Positions 47,095-59,702 of a DNA stretch of 64,000 nucleotides are shown piece after piece. The notes under the pieces are model-generated. The model had not been told where the DNA came from and did no database searches. It saw only the letters and a program-made list of their open reading frames with translations. The DNA lies in assembly GCF_000264905.1 (NCBI RefSeq), contig NW_006763150.1, positions 434,001 through 498,000 of the forward strand, given 5' to 3'. Source of the stretch: Stereum hirsutum FP-91666 SS1 (Eukaryota > Basidiomycota > Agaricomycetes > Russulales > Stereaceae). Made by a program: the position numbers and the translations under genes. The stretch's first letter is position 1. Each line of letters starts with the position of its first letter.

Positions 47095-50000
47095 ATGGCC
47101 CAGTCGTCCAACTCTAAGCTTCCTGGTATCCGTATCGCTATCGACCGTGGTGGAACCTTCTGTGATGTTTGGGCTTTCATTCCTCAGCATCTGTACCACG
47201 ATCCTTCCACTTCAATTCTAGGAAACGCGGTCGTTATTCCCAGCAGCTTCGACTTGGATGGCGTACAGATCACCTTTAAGCTTCTCAGCGAGGATCCTCA
47301 GGCATATGATGATGCACCATCAGAGGGAATCAGGCGCGTACTCCAGATCGCACACGGCAAAGAGATTGAGAAGAATGGAAAGTTGGACACCGGTATCATA
47401 GGTGGGTGCCATATTCTTGATCTCCCGTATGCATGGACGCCCATACGCCGTTTCGCAGATTCCGTGCGCATGGGCACTACAGTCGCCACAAACGCGCTCC
47501 TGGTACGTTCATTACCGGTCTGGTATCGATATGAAACTCATGCATACGGCTGTATAGGAACGCAAAGGCGAGAAGATTGGTCTTGTTGTTACGAAAGGTT
47601 TTGCAGATTTGCTCGAGATTGGTGATCAGACACGCCCGGACCTGTTTGACTTGTCCATCTCCACTAAACCATCCTTGCTCTATTCGCGAGACAACGTGAT
47701 CGAGGCTTCAGAGCGTGTTACCCCGGAAGGATGGACTCTCGATCCTCAAGGTCAGACTGTAGAAGGACTGCTTGCTGCGGCGAAGGAGACGGAGGAGGAC
47801 GGCGAAGTGTTCATGGGTGTCAGCGGAGAAGTCGTGCGTGTGCTGGAAACGCTTGGTAGGCTAGGCGCATATCCTCGTTGTATTTGCGCTCATTCTTTGT
47901 AAAACAGACGAAAAGAAGATTGAGCAGGATTTGCAGGCCATGTATGAGCGAGGTATTCGCTCACTGGCCGTCTGTCTACTACACTCATGGACATATCCTG
48001 GTGCGACATACTCACCATGAACGACAATTTGAGTCACTTACCCGCCTTCACGTTATCCAGAACACGAGCAAATCATATCCGCAATAGCCACCCGAATCGG
48101 CTTCACCCATGTCTCGCTCTCCTCCTCCCTCTCACCCGCCATTAAAGCCGTACCCCGTGGCAACTCCGCCGCGCTCGATGCATACCTCAGCCCCATTCTT
48201 CGCCGCTACGTCGACTCCTTCAACAGCCATTTCGAAACCGGGAGAGCAGGCGACCGGACGGACTTTATGAAAAGCGATGGCGGTCTTGTGTCTGCTGATA
48301 AGTTCTCGGGATTGAGGGCCGTACTATCTGGTCCGGCGGGAGGTGTGGTTGGATGTGCTTTGACTGCATACAGCAAAAAGAGGGCAAGACCGGTTATTGG
48401 TTTCGATATGGTATGCTCTTGTTATCTTTTTATATCATGTGGCGGTGGCACCGTGAGGGCTGACTGTCCTGGTCGCGCTATGTGCAGGGTGGAACATCTA
48501 CAGATGTCTCTCGTTACGCCGGGACATTCGATCTTGTATTTGAAACTGTTACCGCGGGAATCAAGGTCGCTTGCCCTCAGTTAGGTATCGAGACTGTCGC
48601 AGCGTAAGCTCCCTCTAAACGTACGTGGCTTCTCGCTGAACTTTTGATCTCCTATCTTCAATACAGCGGCGGTGGCTCTCGGTTGTTCTACAAGAACGGC
48701 CAATTTGTGGTCGGTCCTGAGTCCGTCGGTGCTCATCCTGGACCGGCTTGTTACCGCAAAGGTGGCGAGCTAGCAATCACGGATGCTAATGCAGTATTGG
48801 GACGACTTATTCCTAGTCAATTCCCTGGTAAGTCGTTCTCGTCACACTGTATCCGACGATGACTCCTCATCTGACCGATGTTCCAGCCATTTTTGTCAGT
48901 CTTGCCTCGTGAAAGCATGATGATTTTGTCTTACCTTTGACTATAGGGCCCCAATGCCGATGAGCCTTTGGACGTATCTGCGTCGGTACACAAATTCGAG
49001 GAGCTTACCGCCACTATCAACGCAGAAAGACCTGACGAGCCTTATACTCTTGAACAAGTAGCCGCAGGTTTTATTCGTGTCGCCAATGAGGGAATGAGGT
49101 GCGATTCTTTCTTTCTCGGTCCTACTGTATCAACGATCGCCAGGAGTCTCACTCACTGTGTATCCTGTTCTATCAAGTCGACCAATGCGTTCCGTGACCG
49201 AACATCGCGGTTTCAGTACCAGCAGTCACGATCTCTGCTGCTTTGGTGGCGCAGGTGGTCAACATGCCTGTGCTATCGCTTCCGGCCTCAATATCTCTAC
49301 TGTCATCATCCCTCGCTTCTCCTCCATCCTCTCCGCCTTCGGCATCGCCTGTGCCGACATCAGTGCCGAGGCCGCCACTCCATTCTCTGCCACTCTCGAC
49401 GATTCCGCCTCCGTGCACTTCCAAATCCAGGAGAGAGTCGATAAATTGAAGGCGGACGTGGTGAAACAGCTTGACGAACAGGGTGTAAAAAGAGACGATG
49501 TGGAGTTCGAAGTGACGGTGGGGGCGGGATATGACGGCTCGGACACGGTGCTTCAGATACCGTTCAAGGAGACGTTGAGGGAGGATTTCATTGCCGCGCA
49601 TCTGAGAGAGACTTCCTTCTCCATGCCGAGGAAGGTACTGGTCTCGGGAGTGCGTGTCCAAGGTGTCGGCAAGTCGCTCAACGTCACGCCGCCTGACTTT
49701 TCGGAAGAGCTCGCAGCGGCTGAGGCTGCTGCGTCCAAGGCGTCGAGTGGTGGCGAGCCTCTTACAGTGCCCAAGGCGACGTCTACGATCTCGACATACT
49801 TTGATTTCGCGGACGGGGTTGGAAGGAGGGTCGATACGCCTGCATATACGTTGGGTGATGTGGAGACGGGCAGTTGGATCAAAGGTCCTGCAGTCATCAG
49901 CGATACGACGCAGACGATTGTGGTGGAGCCGAATGCTGAGGCGGTGGTGCTCAGCCAGCATGTAGTGTTGAAGATTAGGGATGAGAAGGTGGCGACAAAG

Positions 50001-52279
50001 AGTGACAAGGATGGAGAAGAGGTGTTGGTGGCGGATCCGATCACATTAGCTGTGTTTGGAAACCGATTCATGAGGTGCGTTCGAATATCGTCTTCCAACT
50101 AATCTTATTTTGATTGTGATTGATAAATGACGGGGTTGTTCAGCATTGCGGAACAGATGGGCCACACACTGCAGAGAACCTCTATCTCTGTTAGCATCAA
50201 GGTAAAATTCCGTTCATGCGATGCCATCTTCCCTAGCTGATCGTTTTTCTTCCGAACAGGAACGTCTCGATTTTTCTTGCTCCATTCACTCCACAGACGG
50301 TGCACTCGTCGCAAATGCGCCACATATCCCCGTTCATCTTGGATCGATGCAGTACGCTGTGCAGGCTCAGCATCAGCACTGGCTAGGCAAATTGAAGCCT
50401 GGTGATGTACTGCTCACGAATCATCGTAAGTCTCATTCACATCTGTGTAAATTATGTCGAGTTAATCATCATGTCCAGCGCAATGGGGAGGAACGCATCT
50501 ACCTGACTTGACGGTCGTCACCCCCGTATTCGACCCTGCCGACCAGACGAAGGTTTTGTTCTATGTCGCCAGTCGAGGACATCACACAGATATGTGCGTT
50601 TTCTTCGAATTCTTTCTAAAGCAACTCCAGCTCTAACGGTCATACCATCTGATCTTTTGACAGTGGTGGAACGAGCGTTACGTCCATGAATCCGATCTCT
50701 AAGGAATTGTGGCAAGAAGGTCTTTCCGTCACGACCTTCAAACTCGTTTCTGAAGGCCACTTCGACGAAGATGGTGTCTGCGAACTATTCCGCAAGGCTG
50801 GTGACTACCCCGGTAGCAGTATGACCCGGCGGATAGATCATAACCTCACCGACCTCCACGCAGCCATCGCGGCGAACGTGAGGGGTATTGGGCTCGTCGA
50901 GGCGCTTTTCAAGGAGTTTGGGACGAGGAAAGTGTTGTTCTACATGAAGGAGATCCAGAGTCTGGCAGCGAGGACTGTGAAGGCTTTCTTCAAGGACGTG
51001 TATAGGAAATTCGAGGGGAGGGCATTACGTGCGAGGGATTTCGTGAGTACTCGGGATATCTTCGGCGTGAAAGTTTCTAGCTGATGTTCGACCACTGCAG
51101 TTCGATGATGGGACGGAGATTGTCATCGAAATTCGCATCGATCCTGAAGAAGGAACGGCTGTGTTCGACTGGACAGGGACGGGTCCTCAGTCATACAACT
51201 GTTTCAACTCGCCGATCTCTCTCAGCTATGCTGCTATTATCTATTGCCTGCGCTCTATGATCAATTGTGAGTATATCAACCAGGGTCGAAATGATCATTT
51301 TCGAAACGACGCTAATAGCAGATTGCAGCCGACATCCCAATGCCGCTGAATCAGGGTAAGTATGCTGACCTTCTCCCGCGACAGTCACAGGCGCTTATTG
51401 GTGTCTTTTTGTAGGTGTTCTTGACCCCGTTACCAACATCGTTCCAGAGGGAACCATCCTTAATCCGAGCGGTGTCGTCGCCATCTCTGGATCGACCATC
51501 TCATCTCAACGTCTTGTGGATGTCATCCTTCGGGCTTTCCACGCAGCGGCGGCTTCACAAGGGGACGCAAACTCCTTAGGTTTCGGCACCGGTGGCAAAG
51601 ACGCGTACGGCAATGTAACACCTGGCTTTGCGTATGGGGAGGCGATCGGTGGCGGAAGTGGTACGTTTGCCGCCGTTCTACTTCTCTCTGGGCGCAATGT
51701 TCACCCAAAGACACAGGCGCTGGACCAGGATGGCATGGTTCACATGCGGTGTCGGTGGTACGTCCTAAACAGTTGTCATACCCCTTGTAACTCCCGTGCT
51801 GATAACGAAATGGCTTCTACCTCTCACTGAATTAGCACTCTACGAACACACGTCTAACCGATGTAGAGGTAGTCGAGGCGCGCTGCCCACTGCTCATCAC
51901 ACAATTCTCTATTAACAGGGGAAGTGGAGGTCGTGGTAAATGGAATGGTGGTAAGTTCGCAGTTCGTCACAGATTGATCGTGGATTGCTCAAAGAAGCTA
52001 CATTCATATGTTTTAGGCGATGGATGCATTCGCGTATTCCGTGCACGTCAGCCAGTCAACTGTTCGATTGTCTCGCAACGCCGTGTTTTCGCACCGTTCG
52101 GACTCGAAGGTGGCGGCGACGGAGCGAAGGGGACGAACATTTGGTGTCGTACAGACCCAGTGGATGGATCATACACCGAAATTAGCTTGGGGAACAATGC
52201 GATGTTCGCACTAGGAAGGGGAGACAGCATCAGGGTTCAGACGCCTGCGGGTGGAGCATGGGGAAGCCAGAATGCATAG
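47095..52279 (+). CDS. OXP1: 5-oxoprolinase (ATP-hydrolysing), hydantoinase A/B fusion
   Basis: The start is the ATG at 47095 ([20 protein letters not shown]). The N-terminal ATP-binding motif is [10 protein letters not shown]. Then come [12 protein letters not shown] (after an in-frame 66-base intron from about 47393) and [28 protein letters not shown] and [10 protein letters not shown] follow, and the second nucleotide motif [16 protein letters not shown] is split by an intron near 48412-48487. [24 protein letters not shown] and [14 protein letters not shown] complete the A domain. The B domain starts around 50.05 kb (FGNRFMSIAEQMG..., [20 protein letters not shown]) and ends [17 protein letters not shown], stop 52277-52279. 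The length (about 1,270-1,300 residues) and order match the eukaryotic enzyme, which opens 5-oxo-L-proline to L-glutamate with ATP in the gamma-glutamyl cycle of glutathione turnover. Cytosolic. About fifteen introns; no lesion seen. Confidence 0.93.
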
Positions 52280-53160
52280 ATGTCAGGCGAGTTTCTGATT
52301 GTCTTTTCCTCCGGGGTATTTATGAATCATATATGTTGGATTGAGTTTTCGAGATGTCTCGAATTTGTAACAGTTTGCAAAGTCTCTCAGTGGATCATGG
52401 CAGTTGTGCATGCTATAGGTCTTGCTTTCCGAAGCATTGGTTTTGGCGTGATGGACACATTTGTCTGAATGGTCTGACTGGTCACGCTTGACCTCTTCAT
52501 GAGTAGCATTGCCGTTCTGTGGCTTTAGAGAGTAACAGAATGAACTGAGCTTCAGTTTGAATCTCGCGTATACAAATACATCGCCGTTGATCGGCCCTTC
52601 GCTGACCGCGTGTCAAGCACGGCCAAAATCAAAACCCGACTAGACCCAAAAACCTCCTTCACACTAACCTTCGGACACCACTTCTGATTTTTGTGTGTAC
52701 CAGTCTACTAGCGCTCAGTTGTGAGGTTGTAATTGGTGACTCATTTTTCACAGGCCTTCCCGCCCTTCCCATATTGACCGACTTCGCTACTCTTCTTCAC
52801 ATCCAGGTTTTGTTCTTCGAGTGGAAGCTTTGACGCTCAGCACTCGGTGTGGAATTCTCTAAAATCGGACCAGCCGGAACATAGTGCTCTGATGTGCCGA
52901 AGTCTTCTTTGTAGGCGCTAGTCATTTAGGGTACAGAAGAAAGACGGTATATATAGTGTTAACACTTTAAGATTTGGTCGGAACTGGTCGATAAGGGACA
53001 CGCAGCAGTGATCTACAACTCAATGGGAGGTCCGTGAAACCCGTACTTATCAACAAAGGCTATCCAGATTGCCCTGTGGCTCTTTGTTCCCCATCATTAG
53101 ATTCCGGAGAACAAGCTTTACTCATTCCTTTTTACCTCCCTGCTCTCACTGCCTCTTGTC
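52280..53160. other. Intergenic region upstream of the truncated GH79 gene
   Basis: 0.88 kb: 3' flank of 5-oxoprolinase and 5' flank of the next gene. No further gene seen. Confidence 0.5.
52948..52955 (+). promoter_or_regulatory. TATA-like box upstream of the truncated GH79 gene
   Basis: TATATATA about 205 bases before the ATG at 53161; farther than usual, so weak evidence. Confidence 0.25.
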
Positions 53161-54263
53161 ATGCTTCCCTTCCTCTTGGTATCTACTGCCTTGGCTTCTT
53201 TCGCCAATGCGCAGTTTTCCGTCCATCGACCAAAGAACATTAGCCAAGCAATATTCAGCGGGACACCACTAACCTCTGCGACAAGTACCCCCAGCGCCAC
53301 CACTACAGGTTCGTTTTTCTATCGTATATTACGAGCGAAGTACAACACTGACATTCTTTGGACTGTCGTGCTCGTTGTATGTTCTCCATTCCTCGGATCT
53401 TTTGAGTAGGCTTAGCTACATTCGCTAGCGCATTGATCGTGGCGGAGGTTTTCGACCACGATAATGCATCGCAGGCATGTAGTACACATACTCAGTCAAC
53501 AATTTGCTTGTCTAATTTATGTGTATAGATCATTGATCTCCAAGCAAATACCAGTCTGTACAACACATCAGCATATGCGATTTACGAGCACGGGCCACCA
53601 TCGAAAGTGGCGTTGTTCAATTTGATGACGGACACCTCTGGGAGATCGGATTACGTTGCCACGGTCTCACGTCCCGGGGCCACCCTTCCTTCAAAGGTCA
53701 GGGTCAAGTGAGTAACTTCCCTGTATTGTCCCGAGACCGACGCCTGAAGTTTTTCCGTCATTCGAAGGTATTTGCAGCCATCCTCGATCCCAGACAAGGT
53801 CAATCGTAATTGGGCAAAAGAGGCATGTAATCTCTTAATGTTGAACAACACAATTTATGACATTTACTTTTCGCAGTCATTCAGTAAAGCCTTCGAGACC
53901 GTGGATTGCATCCAGGGAACACCGGACGTTCAAACCATACAATGTGATCAGACAAACAATTCTTGCGCTATCAAAGTTCCCGCCCCAAGCTTCGCCCTCG
54001 TTTTCCTCACAGATGATACAGGACACGAGAAAGCATCGACCTCGGGATACTTCGACCCGCTCGCGACCAGTAATGGTCATAAAAATATCGGTGACTCTAG
54101 GGGTAGCACGAGCCCTCTCTTGATGCACCAAGGTTCTAGTAGTACGATGGAACGCCACGCAGTGCCGTGGATAATCTGGTTACTCATGGGTGCTATCTTG
54201 GGTTGGTTAGCTGCTCTGAGGATTTACCAATGGCTATACTCACACGACTTCCGTACTGTCTGA
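53161..54263 (+). CDS. GH79-derived secreted protein lacking the catalytic domain
   Basis: The start is the ATG at 53161: signal peptide LPFLLVSTALASFANA, then QFSVHRPKNISQAIFSG as in the complete GH79 gene at 55697. After intron 1 (donor gttcgt, acceptor ggcttag ending about 53415) the frame reads ATFASALIVAEVFDHDNASQ. The exon-2 start of the parent (ATFTN...) is thus fused directly to its last part (SALIMAEILGPSNASQ). The whole (beta/alpha)8 barrel with both catalytic Glu residues is gone, yet the frame is kept. The remainder (IIDLQANTSLYNTSAY..., APSFALVFLTDD) is the C-terminal beta-sandwich, ending in a hydrophobic helix IIWLLMGAILGWLAALRIY. Two downstream introns need GC donors (gcatgt) where the parent has GT; the second (54 bases) is also open if retained. 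Cannot be a glycosidase. Either an expressed mini-protein or a pseudogene. Confidence 0.65.
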
Positions 54264-55696
54264 GTTCTTTTCTCCTCGAGAGTCCCCGAGTGTCATCCCT
54301 CGTCATTACTCTCACGACTTTCTTGTCTTTGCCAGTGACCGCCGCTAAGTATGCTCACGATCTCAGTTGGTTGGACTAATATTGGACGTTGACTACCGTA
54401 TATCTCGCATTGTATTGAATGTATAGTTTACTTTACCATTTTCTGCCATATCGCACCAATCGAGCGTCCAGTTTTGCAGTACTTACTTTGCATATCCTCC
54501 GGGACGGAGACCTCACGCCACACAAACATTAATACTCGGCTTTTGCCGGTTGACACAAGTTCGCTCATAATGGAACTCAAACTCTTCTTCGAATTCCTTG
54601 CTTCCCCTTTACAGCCTGTCCTGACAAGGACCCCGGCCTGCGAGTACTGGAGAGTTTCATTTTATGCACCTGCCCGACTCCGAATTTTCCCGCTACACCA
54701 AGATCACTGTATCTTCCTATAATGGTTCAGGTCTAGTGAGCCAAAAAATTGTTGTCCCCGTCGCCTGAATCACTAGTAGACGATCTCCCACGATCCCACA
54801 CGCAGCGTTCCAGCCAAGACTTATCAACAATTATCTAGGTTAATCCTCAGGATATCGACAAGTTTCTGTTATCGCAGTTATCAGCCGACCGTCAGGCCCA
54901 AGGCATATCCAGTAAGTACTAGGCCTTGACTACGGCTGCTCTTTGCCTGTTCGTCTGCTGTCGAAAACTAGGCTTAGACTGGAGATGCTCCTGATATCCT
55001 ATCGTTGAGCACCCTCCTTATATCATGAACATCGCCGCCAATCGCACCTCGGTGGCTGTGCCTCGAGTGTCGCCGATATGACAACTTGACGAAGTTGATG
55101 AGAAGAGAAGACTTACCCAGGTACACATTATTCGGCGGAACGGATACGGGCAATGCTTTTTTCCGAGATATCCCAAAGCCGTCCAGCATCGTCTTCATGC
55201 TCGATACATTGCGTCTCTTGTGACAATCGAGTACCAATATCTCAGGGCAGTGCATGCATCAGACAGCCCGTCGAGAAACATATCAGGTCGGACCTAGAAA
55301 CAGAACCGAAGCTATGTTCACTGTTGACTCTATCCTGCCTCCTGAGTGGGAAGGTGCTTGATCCGCGAGGTGAGAGGCGATGGCAGATCAACGCGGGTTT
55401 TAGCGCCCGTCTTCCTGGTGTAAATATAGAACTGATCCTCTACTACGAGCCTCCTCGCCGGCCTCACCACTAGTGTCGACTGTTTGGCGGGCAGGGGAAA
55501 TCTTGGCGAAGGGCCACACAGCTGTAATCTGTAACTTGATGGAGGCTCGATAAGTGCGCCCGCGTAAAGTGCATGCGGCAAAAACTGCCCGCATGGCTCA
55601 CTGTCGGAGGCGAATATGCTTTATATATCATGGCGGTGTGCAAGCATACGATCGTGCTTCACCCTTGCCCCCCGACGACTTTGACCCTCTCCTGCG
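54264..55696. other. Intergenic region between the two GH79 genes
   Basis: 1.43 kb with no gene recognised. A 106-codon open frame at 55153-55473 has no domain. The end of the region holds the promoter of the complete GH79 gene. Confidence 0.5.
55622..55628 (+). promoter_or_regulatory. TATA-like box upstream of the complete GH79 gene
   Basis: TATATAT about 70 bases before the ATG at 55697, in a good position for a TATA element. Confidence 0.45.
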
Positions 55697-58411
55697 ATGC
55701 TTTTCTTCTTTGTTTTGGCTGCCTTTATCTCTTTATCTGATGCTCAATTCTCTGTCTACCGCCCCAAGAATGCTGATCAAGTCATCTTTGATGGAAAATC
55801 TGTGACCTATACTACCTCAAGGACCACCACCGCCACCGCCACAGGTCCGTCTTTGTTTTATTTCTCTCGATAAATACACAGGTAGGAACTGATCTTTTGG
55901 GTCATGATTTTTCCCCCACTGAACAGGTCCAGCAGCTACGTTCACCAACGCTGCTGCCTACAACCAAGACACATTGCAAGCTCCAGCACTACCGGTTCCT
56001 GCCCCGGCGACCGAGTTCTCCATTCAATTGGTCGATGGCGGGATGACAGGCCTGTCTATCAAGCAGAATGGCGCCTTCTACGGATTCTCGGTGGAGATGT
56101 CGGTGGCGGAAAACGTTTGTGAGTGCCCGCTATCCTATCCTGAGCGCAGCGTTAGTACGGGAGCTATCCATGGACTGATACATTCATCAAAAACACTACT
56201 AGTGGGCCGCAACAGGTGGCTAATTCGCTTTACTCGTGTCTCGAAACGCGTTTGACACATCCGGATCCGTCTTAGTTCGCTACTTCAAGTACCATTTCTG
56301 AACCTTATGGCGAACATCCAGGAGCGGGTCGGATCAGTGCTCGTACGGGTCGGAGGGAACACTCAGGAGCAGGCAGCTATGGTGTCCAGCCTGCCGAATT
56401 CAACATCCGTTAGCATGAGCACCGGATCCCTGCAGTGGACACCAGATTTACTGTACACGATGGCAAATATATCGGCCCTGACAAACACACGGTGGCTTTT
56501 GGGTACGTTAGGCGCTCACCGTCGTAGAAATATTTTTCGCTGATCAGCATATTCTTTTATATTAGGTATACCGTGGTTCCAGGCCTCCCCGTTTGTGCTT
56601 GACATTGTCCACCAAGGAGAACAAATATTGGGAGACAAGGTCATAGGATATCAGGCGGCTAACGAGCCAGACCTCTACGCGCGCCGTGAGCGTTATTTGA
56701 ATTCGTTTCATCGCTCTGACCTGACCGCATGCACCAAGATGGCAACAGACCAAGTGTAAGTCCGGTGGTGCTCAACCTCTTCCTCGATTTAGCCTCTCAT
56801 GATTGAGTTTTTTTTCAGACGTACACCGCTCAGGACTACGTCAACGAGGTCGGCGCTTTGGTCGATCAGATCAGCACGGATTCGGCCATCCCAATGAAGA
56901 ACAACCTTCTCGTTGCACCCAGCCTGGCGGGTAACTGGAATCTGAGCGCTATCTGGAACACGTCTTTCATCTCAACGTATAGCGATAGTCTCGCTCTGCT
57001 GTCCGTTGAGCAGTAGGTTCCGGCCCACCCTCTAGCGCTTTTCAATATTCTGATGCGTCATCGTTTACCATTAGCTATCCAGAGAGCGCCTGCGACACAG
57101 TGACCATACCCGTCGTTCCTCAAGATGCTTTCGCTCAATACCTCACCCATAGCTTCTCACAACAGCAAGTTGCGAAGTATCTTCCCTCTACGGCTCTTGC
57201 TCAGCAGTCCGACAAGCAGTTCTTAATGTCTGAAACGAATTCCGGATCTTGCGGAGGTTGGGCGGGCCTCTCAGATAGTTTCGGAGCGGCACTGTGGGCG
57301 CTGGATTACGGCCTTACTATGGCCTATAGCAACTTCACGGGCGCTTTGCTTCATGTCGGTGGCTTGAAGTACGTGCAATCTTGGTGAATCTTGTCCTTAC
57401 GTTACTGACCATATCTTTTAGCTCCTTCTACAACCCATTCTTCAGTCCTCCTACTAACCAGTCGGTGAGTGGTGGATTATCGCCTTGTAATGCACAAAAG
57501 CTAAATCCCTTTCCCCCCTCGCTAGCATTATCGGCAATGGACTGTGGGCCCTGTGTATTACAGCGCCTTGATCATGGCGGAAATCTTGGGTCCTAGTAAT
57601 GCATCACAGGTAGGCATTGTTCGTGTTCTCGTCAATGCTCTGAATGAAGTAACCTCGTGCAATAGGTTGTTGACCTCCAGGCCAATGCGAACTCGGACTA
57701 TACACCAGGATATGCAATCTTTGAGAACGGGTCGCCGACCAAAGTAGCATTGTTCAACTTGATGACGGATCCCTCTGGTAATTCGGACTATACGGCTACG
57801 CTCTCTATCTCGGGTGCCACACTTCCTTCACAAGTCACGGTCAAGTATGCAACTTCTTTTTCTTTACGAGTGGTTTGAATCTCATCTCTTTATATTGTAG
57901 GTATCTGCGCTCGTCTTCGGTCTCCGACAAGGCTGGCTATACGTGGGCGAACCAGGTTTGCTCTTTCTCAACATCGGAATTACCATCCTCTGACAAGTCT
58001 TCTTCGCAGTCATTTGGTGACGCTCTCCAAGCCGATGGTCGCCTGCAAGGGACGCTCGACGTTCAAACCGTGCAATGCGACCAAACAAGCAATACTTGCG
58101 CCATTAAAGTTCCAGCTCCCAGCTTCGCTCTTGTTTTCCTCACAGATGACGCAGAAAGCGAAGCAACGCCGTCCGAGACCCTCACGTTCTCGACCAGTAC
58201 GATTGCAACAGCGACCGCGGCGTATGTCGACCCGTCCGTGTTGGCGACGAGCAATGGACAATCCGGACTTGGTTTGGATGGTGAATACAAGGGGAGTACG
58301 AGCCCTGGCTCTGTGGATCATTTTAATTCTGCGGGACATGCAGTACCGTGGATGACTGGATTAATCATATCCGTTCTTTCGGGTCTGCTTGTTGTTTTGC
58401 GGACAATTTAG
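55697..58411 (+). CDS. Glycoside hydrolase family 79 protein (beta-glucuronidase-like), membrane- or GPI-anchored
   Basis: The start is the ATG at 55697 with a signal peptide (LFFFVLAAFISLSDA). It continues QFSVYRPKNADQVIFDGK, FSIQLVDGGMTGLSIKQNG, LLQVPFLNLMANIQERVG and VRVGGNTQEQA. GYQAANEPDLYA carries the proton-donor Glu of the NEP motif (about 56655). After several introns, FLMSETNSGSCGGW carries the nucleophile Glu (about 57230). The C-terminal beta-sandwich reads VVDLQANANSDYTPGYAIFE, TVQCDQTSNTCAIKVPAPSF. A Ser/Thr-rich stretch and a hydrophobic end AVPWMTGLIISVLSGLLVVL suggest a GPI signal or a membrane tail. All introns are GT...AG; no lesion. Fungal GH79 enzymes cleave glucuronic or 4-O-methyl-glucuronic acid from arabinogalactan side chains and similar glycans outside the cell. 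It is the parent of the truncated copy at 53161. Confidence 0.88.
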
Positions 58412-59702
58412 GAACGAACCTGCTTTACGATTTCTGTTACGTCTTATCTCTTCCTCATCTTCATCTGGGTATTGGGTATATCTGGATATTGGGTATCGTC
58501 GCTGCTTTTATGCCTTTTCACGGACTGTCGAGATGCTCACGGATACAATCAATTCATCGGACTATTTGTAATATTTGACGACATGGATTATCGGACGTTC
58601 GCATACTTACCCTTGTATAATTCATAATGAAGTTACAGTACTGCTTTCTGTACTACAAGTAATATCGTTTTTTACAAACAGTGGCTCTCCCTGTTCAGCG
58701 AGAACTTTCATTTGTGACCGAGAGCGAGAAGACAATCCTCAAGAGCAACCGCCACCGCCACAGATCATAAGTTCGAGCTCCGCTAGACTCAGATGTGGCA
58801 CAGTCGACGGACAATGTTGACACGAACTTGATCCTTGCTTGCCCGGTCGAAGTCTCGTCCCCTCTGCCTTTAGAAGACCATAGGAACTGTGATCTGCAAT
58901 TCCTGGATGTGTTCCTGTGCTTGAGCTTTGAGCGAGAGTCTGATTGTTATTTATCCCGATCTCTGCCATGACACGGACCTACGTATATTATCAATCCTCG
59001 TGCCAGTGATTGGCCCCACTGGCAGCCCAGGACGATCCCAATTACATTTCTTTCTATCAGCACTTCTAGTTGCCACCAGTTACCTAGGTTCATCTTGTGC
59101 CTATATTTACCTGGTGGTCTTCGTTCCTGAGCCTTCTGGCGAAATTGTCCCAGAGCCTCAGATATCGGAACTGCCGAACACCGCGACCGACACAAACTCG
59201 TTTGGCTTGCATCTAGCTTTGAAGGTGACTATCTAAACTCGTGATCTTGGTTCCTCGGACGGCGGCCGTGTTTCATCATGTCCCATCTTCACACTGAATA
59301 ACAGCAGTCCGTTCTTGTCCATTATTCTATCGTACGTCCCATTGCTCTGTCATCCCTCGGGGTCCACCATGGACTGTCAAGTTTGCCTCATCTAAAACCA
59401 ATCACATTGTTCGGCTGCGCCGTTGAGGAGCATGCTCTGAGTGCAAAGAATAGGTCTACGCTCAAAGCGCAGGGGTGCGGTTTGACTTGAACCCAACACT
59501 CGTGAGTAGTGTTCATTATTCTCTTCTTTATCAGAAAATCCACGGGAGGACAAGTGGTAAATCAGCCGTTGAGGACTATCAATGTCTCCCTGATTATCAC
59601 CACGTCTGATGCACCGACCGATGCAGGACATATGAAAAGGCCCTTGTGGATGCGTTTGGATGGTACAACCTTCGTTTTCGCTCATCCTCCCGTCAAGCAA
59701 AC
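58412..59702. other. Intergenic region between GH79 and the broken SDR
   Basis: 1.29 kb. A 102-codon plus frame at 58928-59236 has hydrophobic stretches but no splice partners or known domain. I see no supported gene. Confidence 0.5.

Noticed and set aside
49173..49961. 262-codon open frame on the minus strand
   Set aside because: Lies wholly opposite 5-oxoprolinase exons and reads as Arg/His/Leu-rich nonsense typical of antisense frames in GC-rich coding DNA.
53772..54263. Separate gene starting at an internal Met of the truncated GH79 copy
   Set aside because: The frame is the last exons of the same gene; upstream exons with signal peptide join to it in frame.
58928..59236. 102-codon hydrophobic plus frame
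   Set aside because: No signal-peptide logic, splice partner or family resemblance; consistent with chance.
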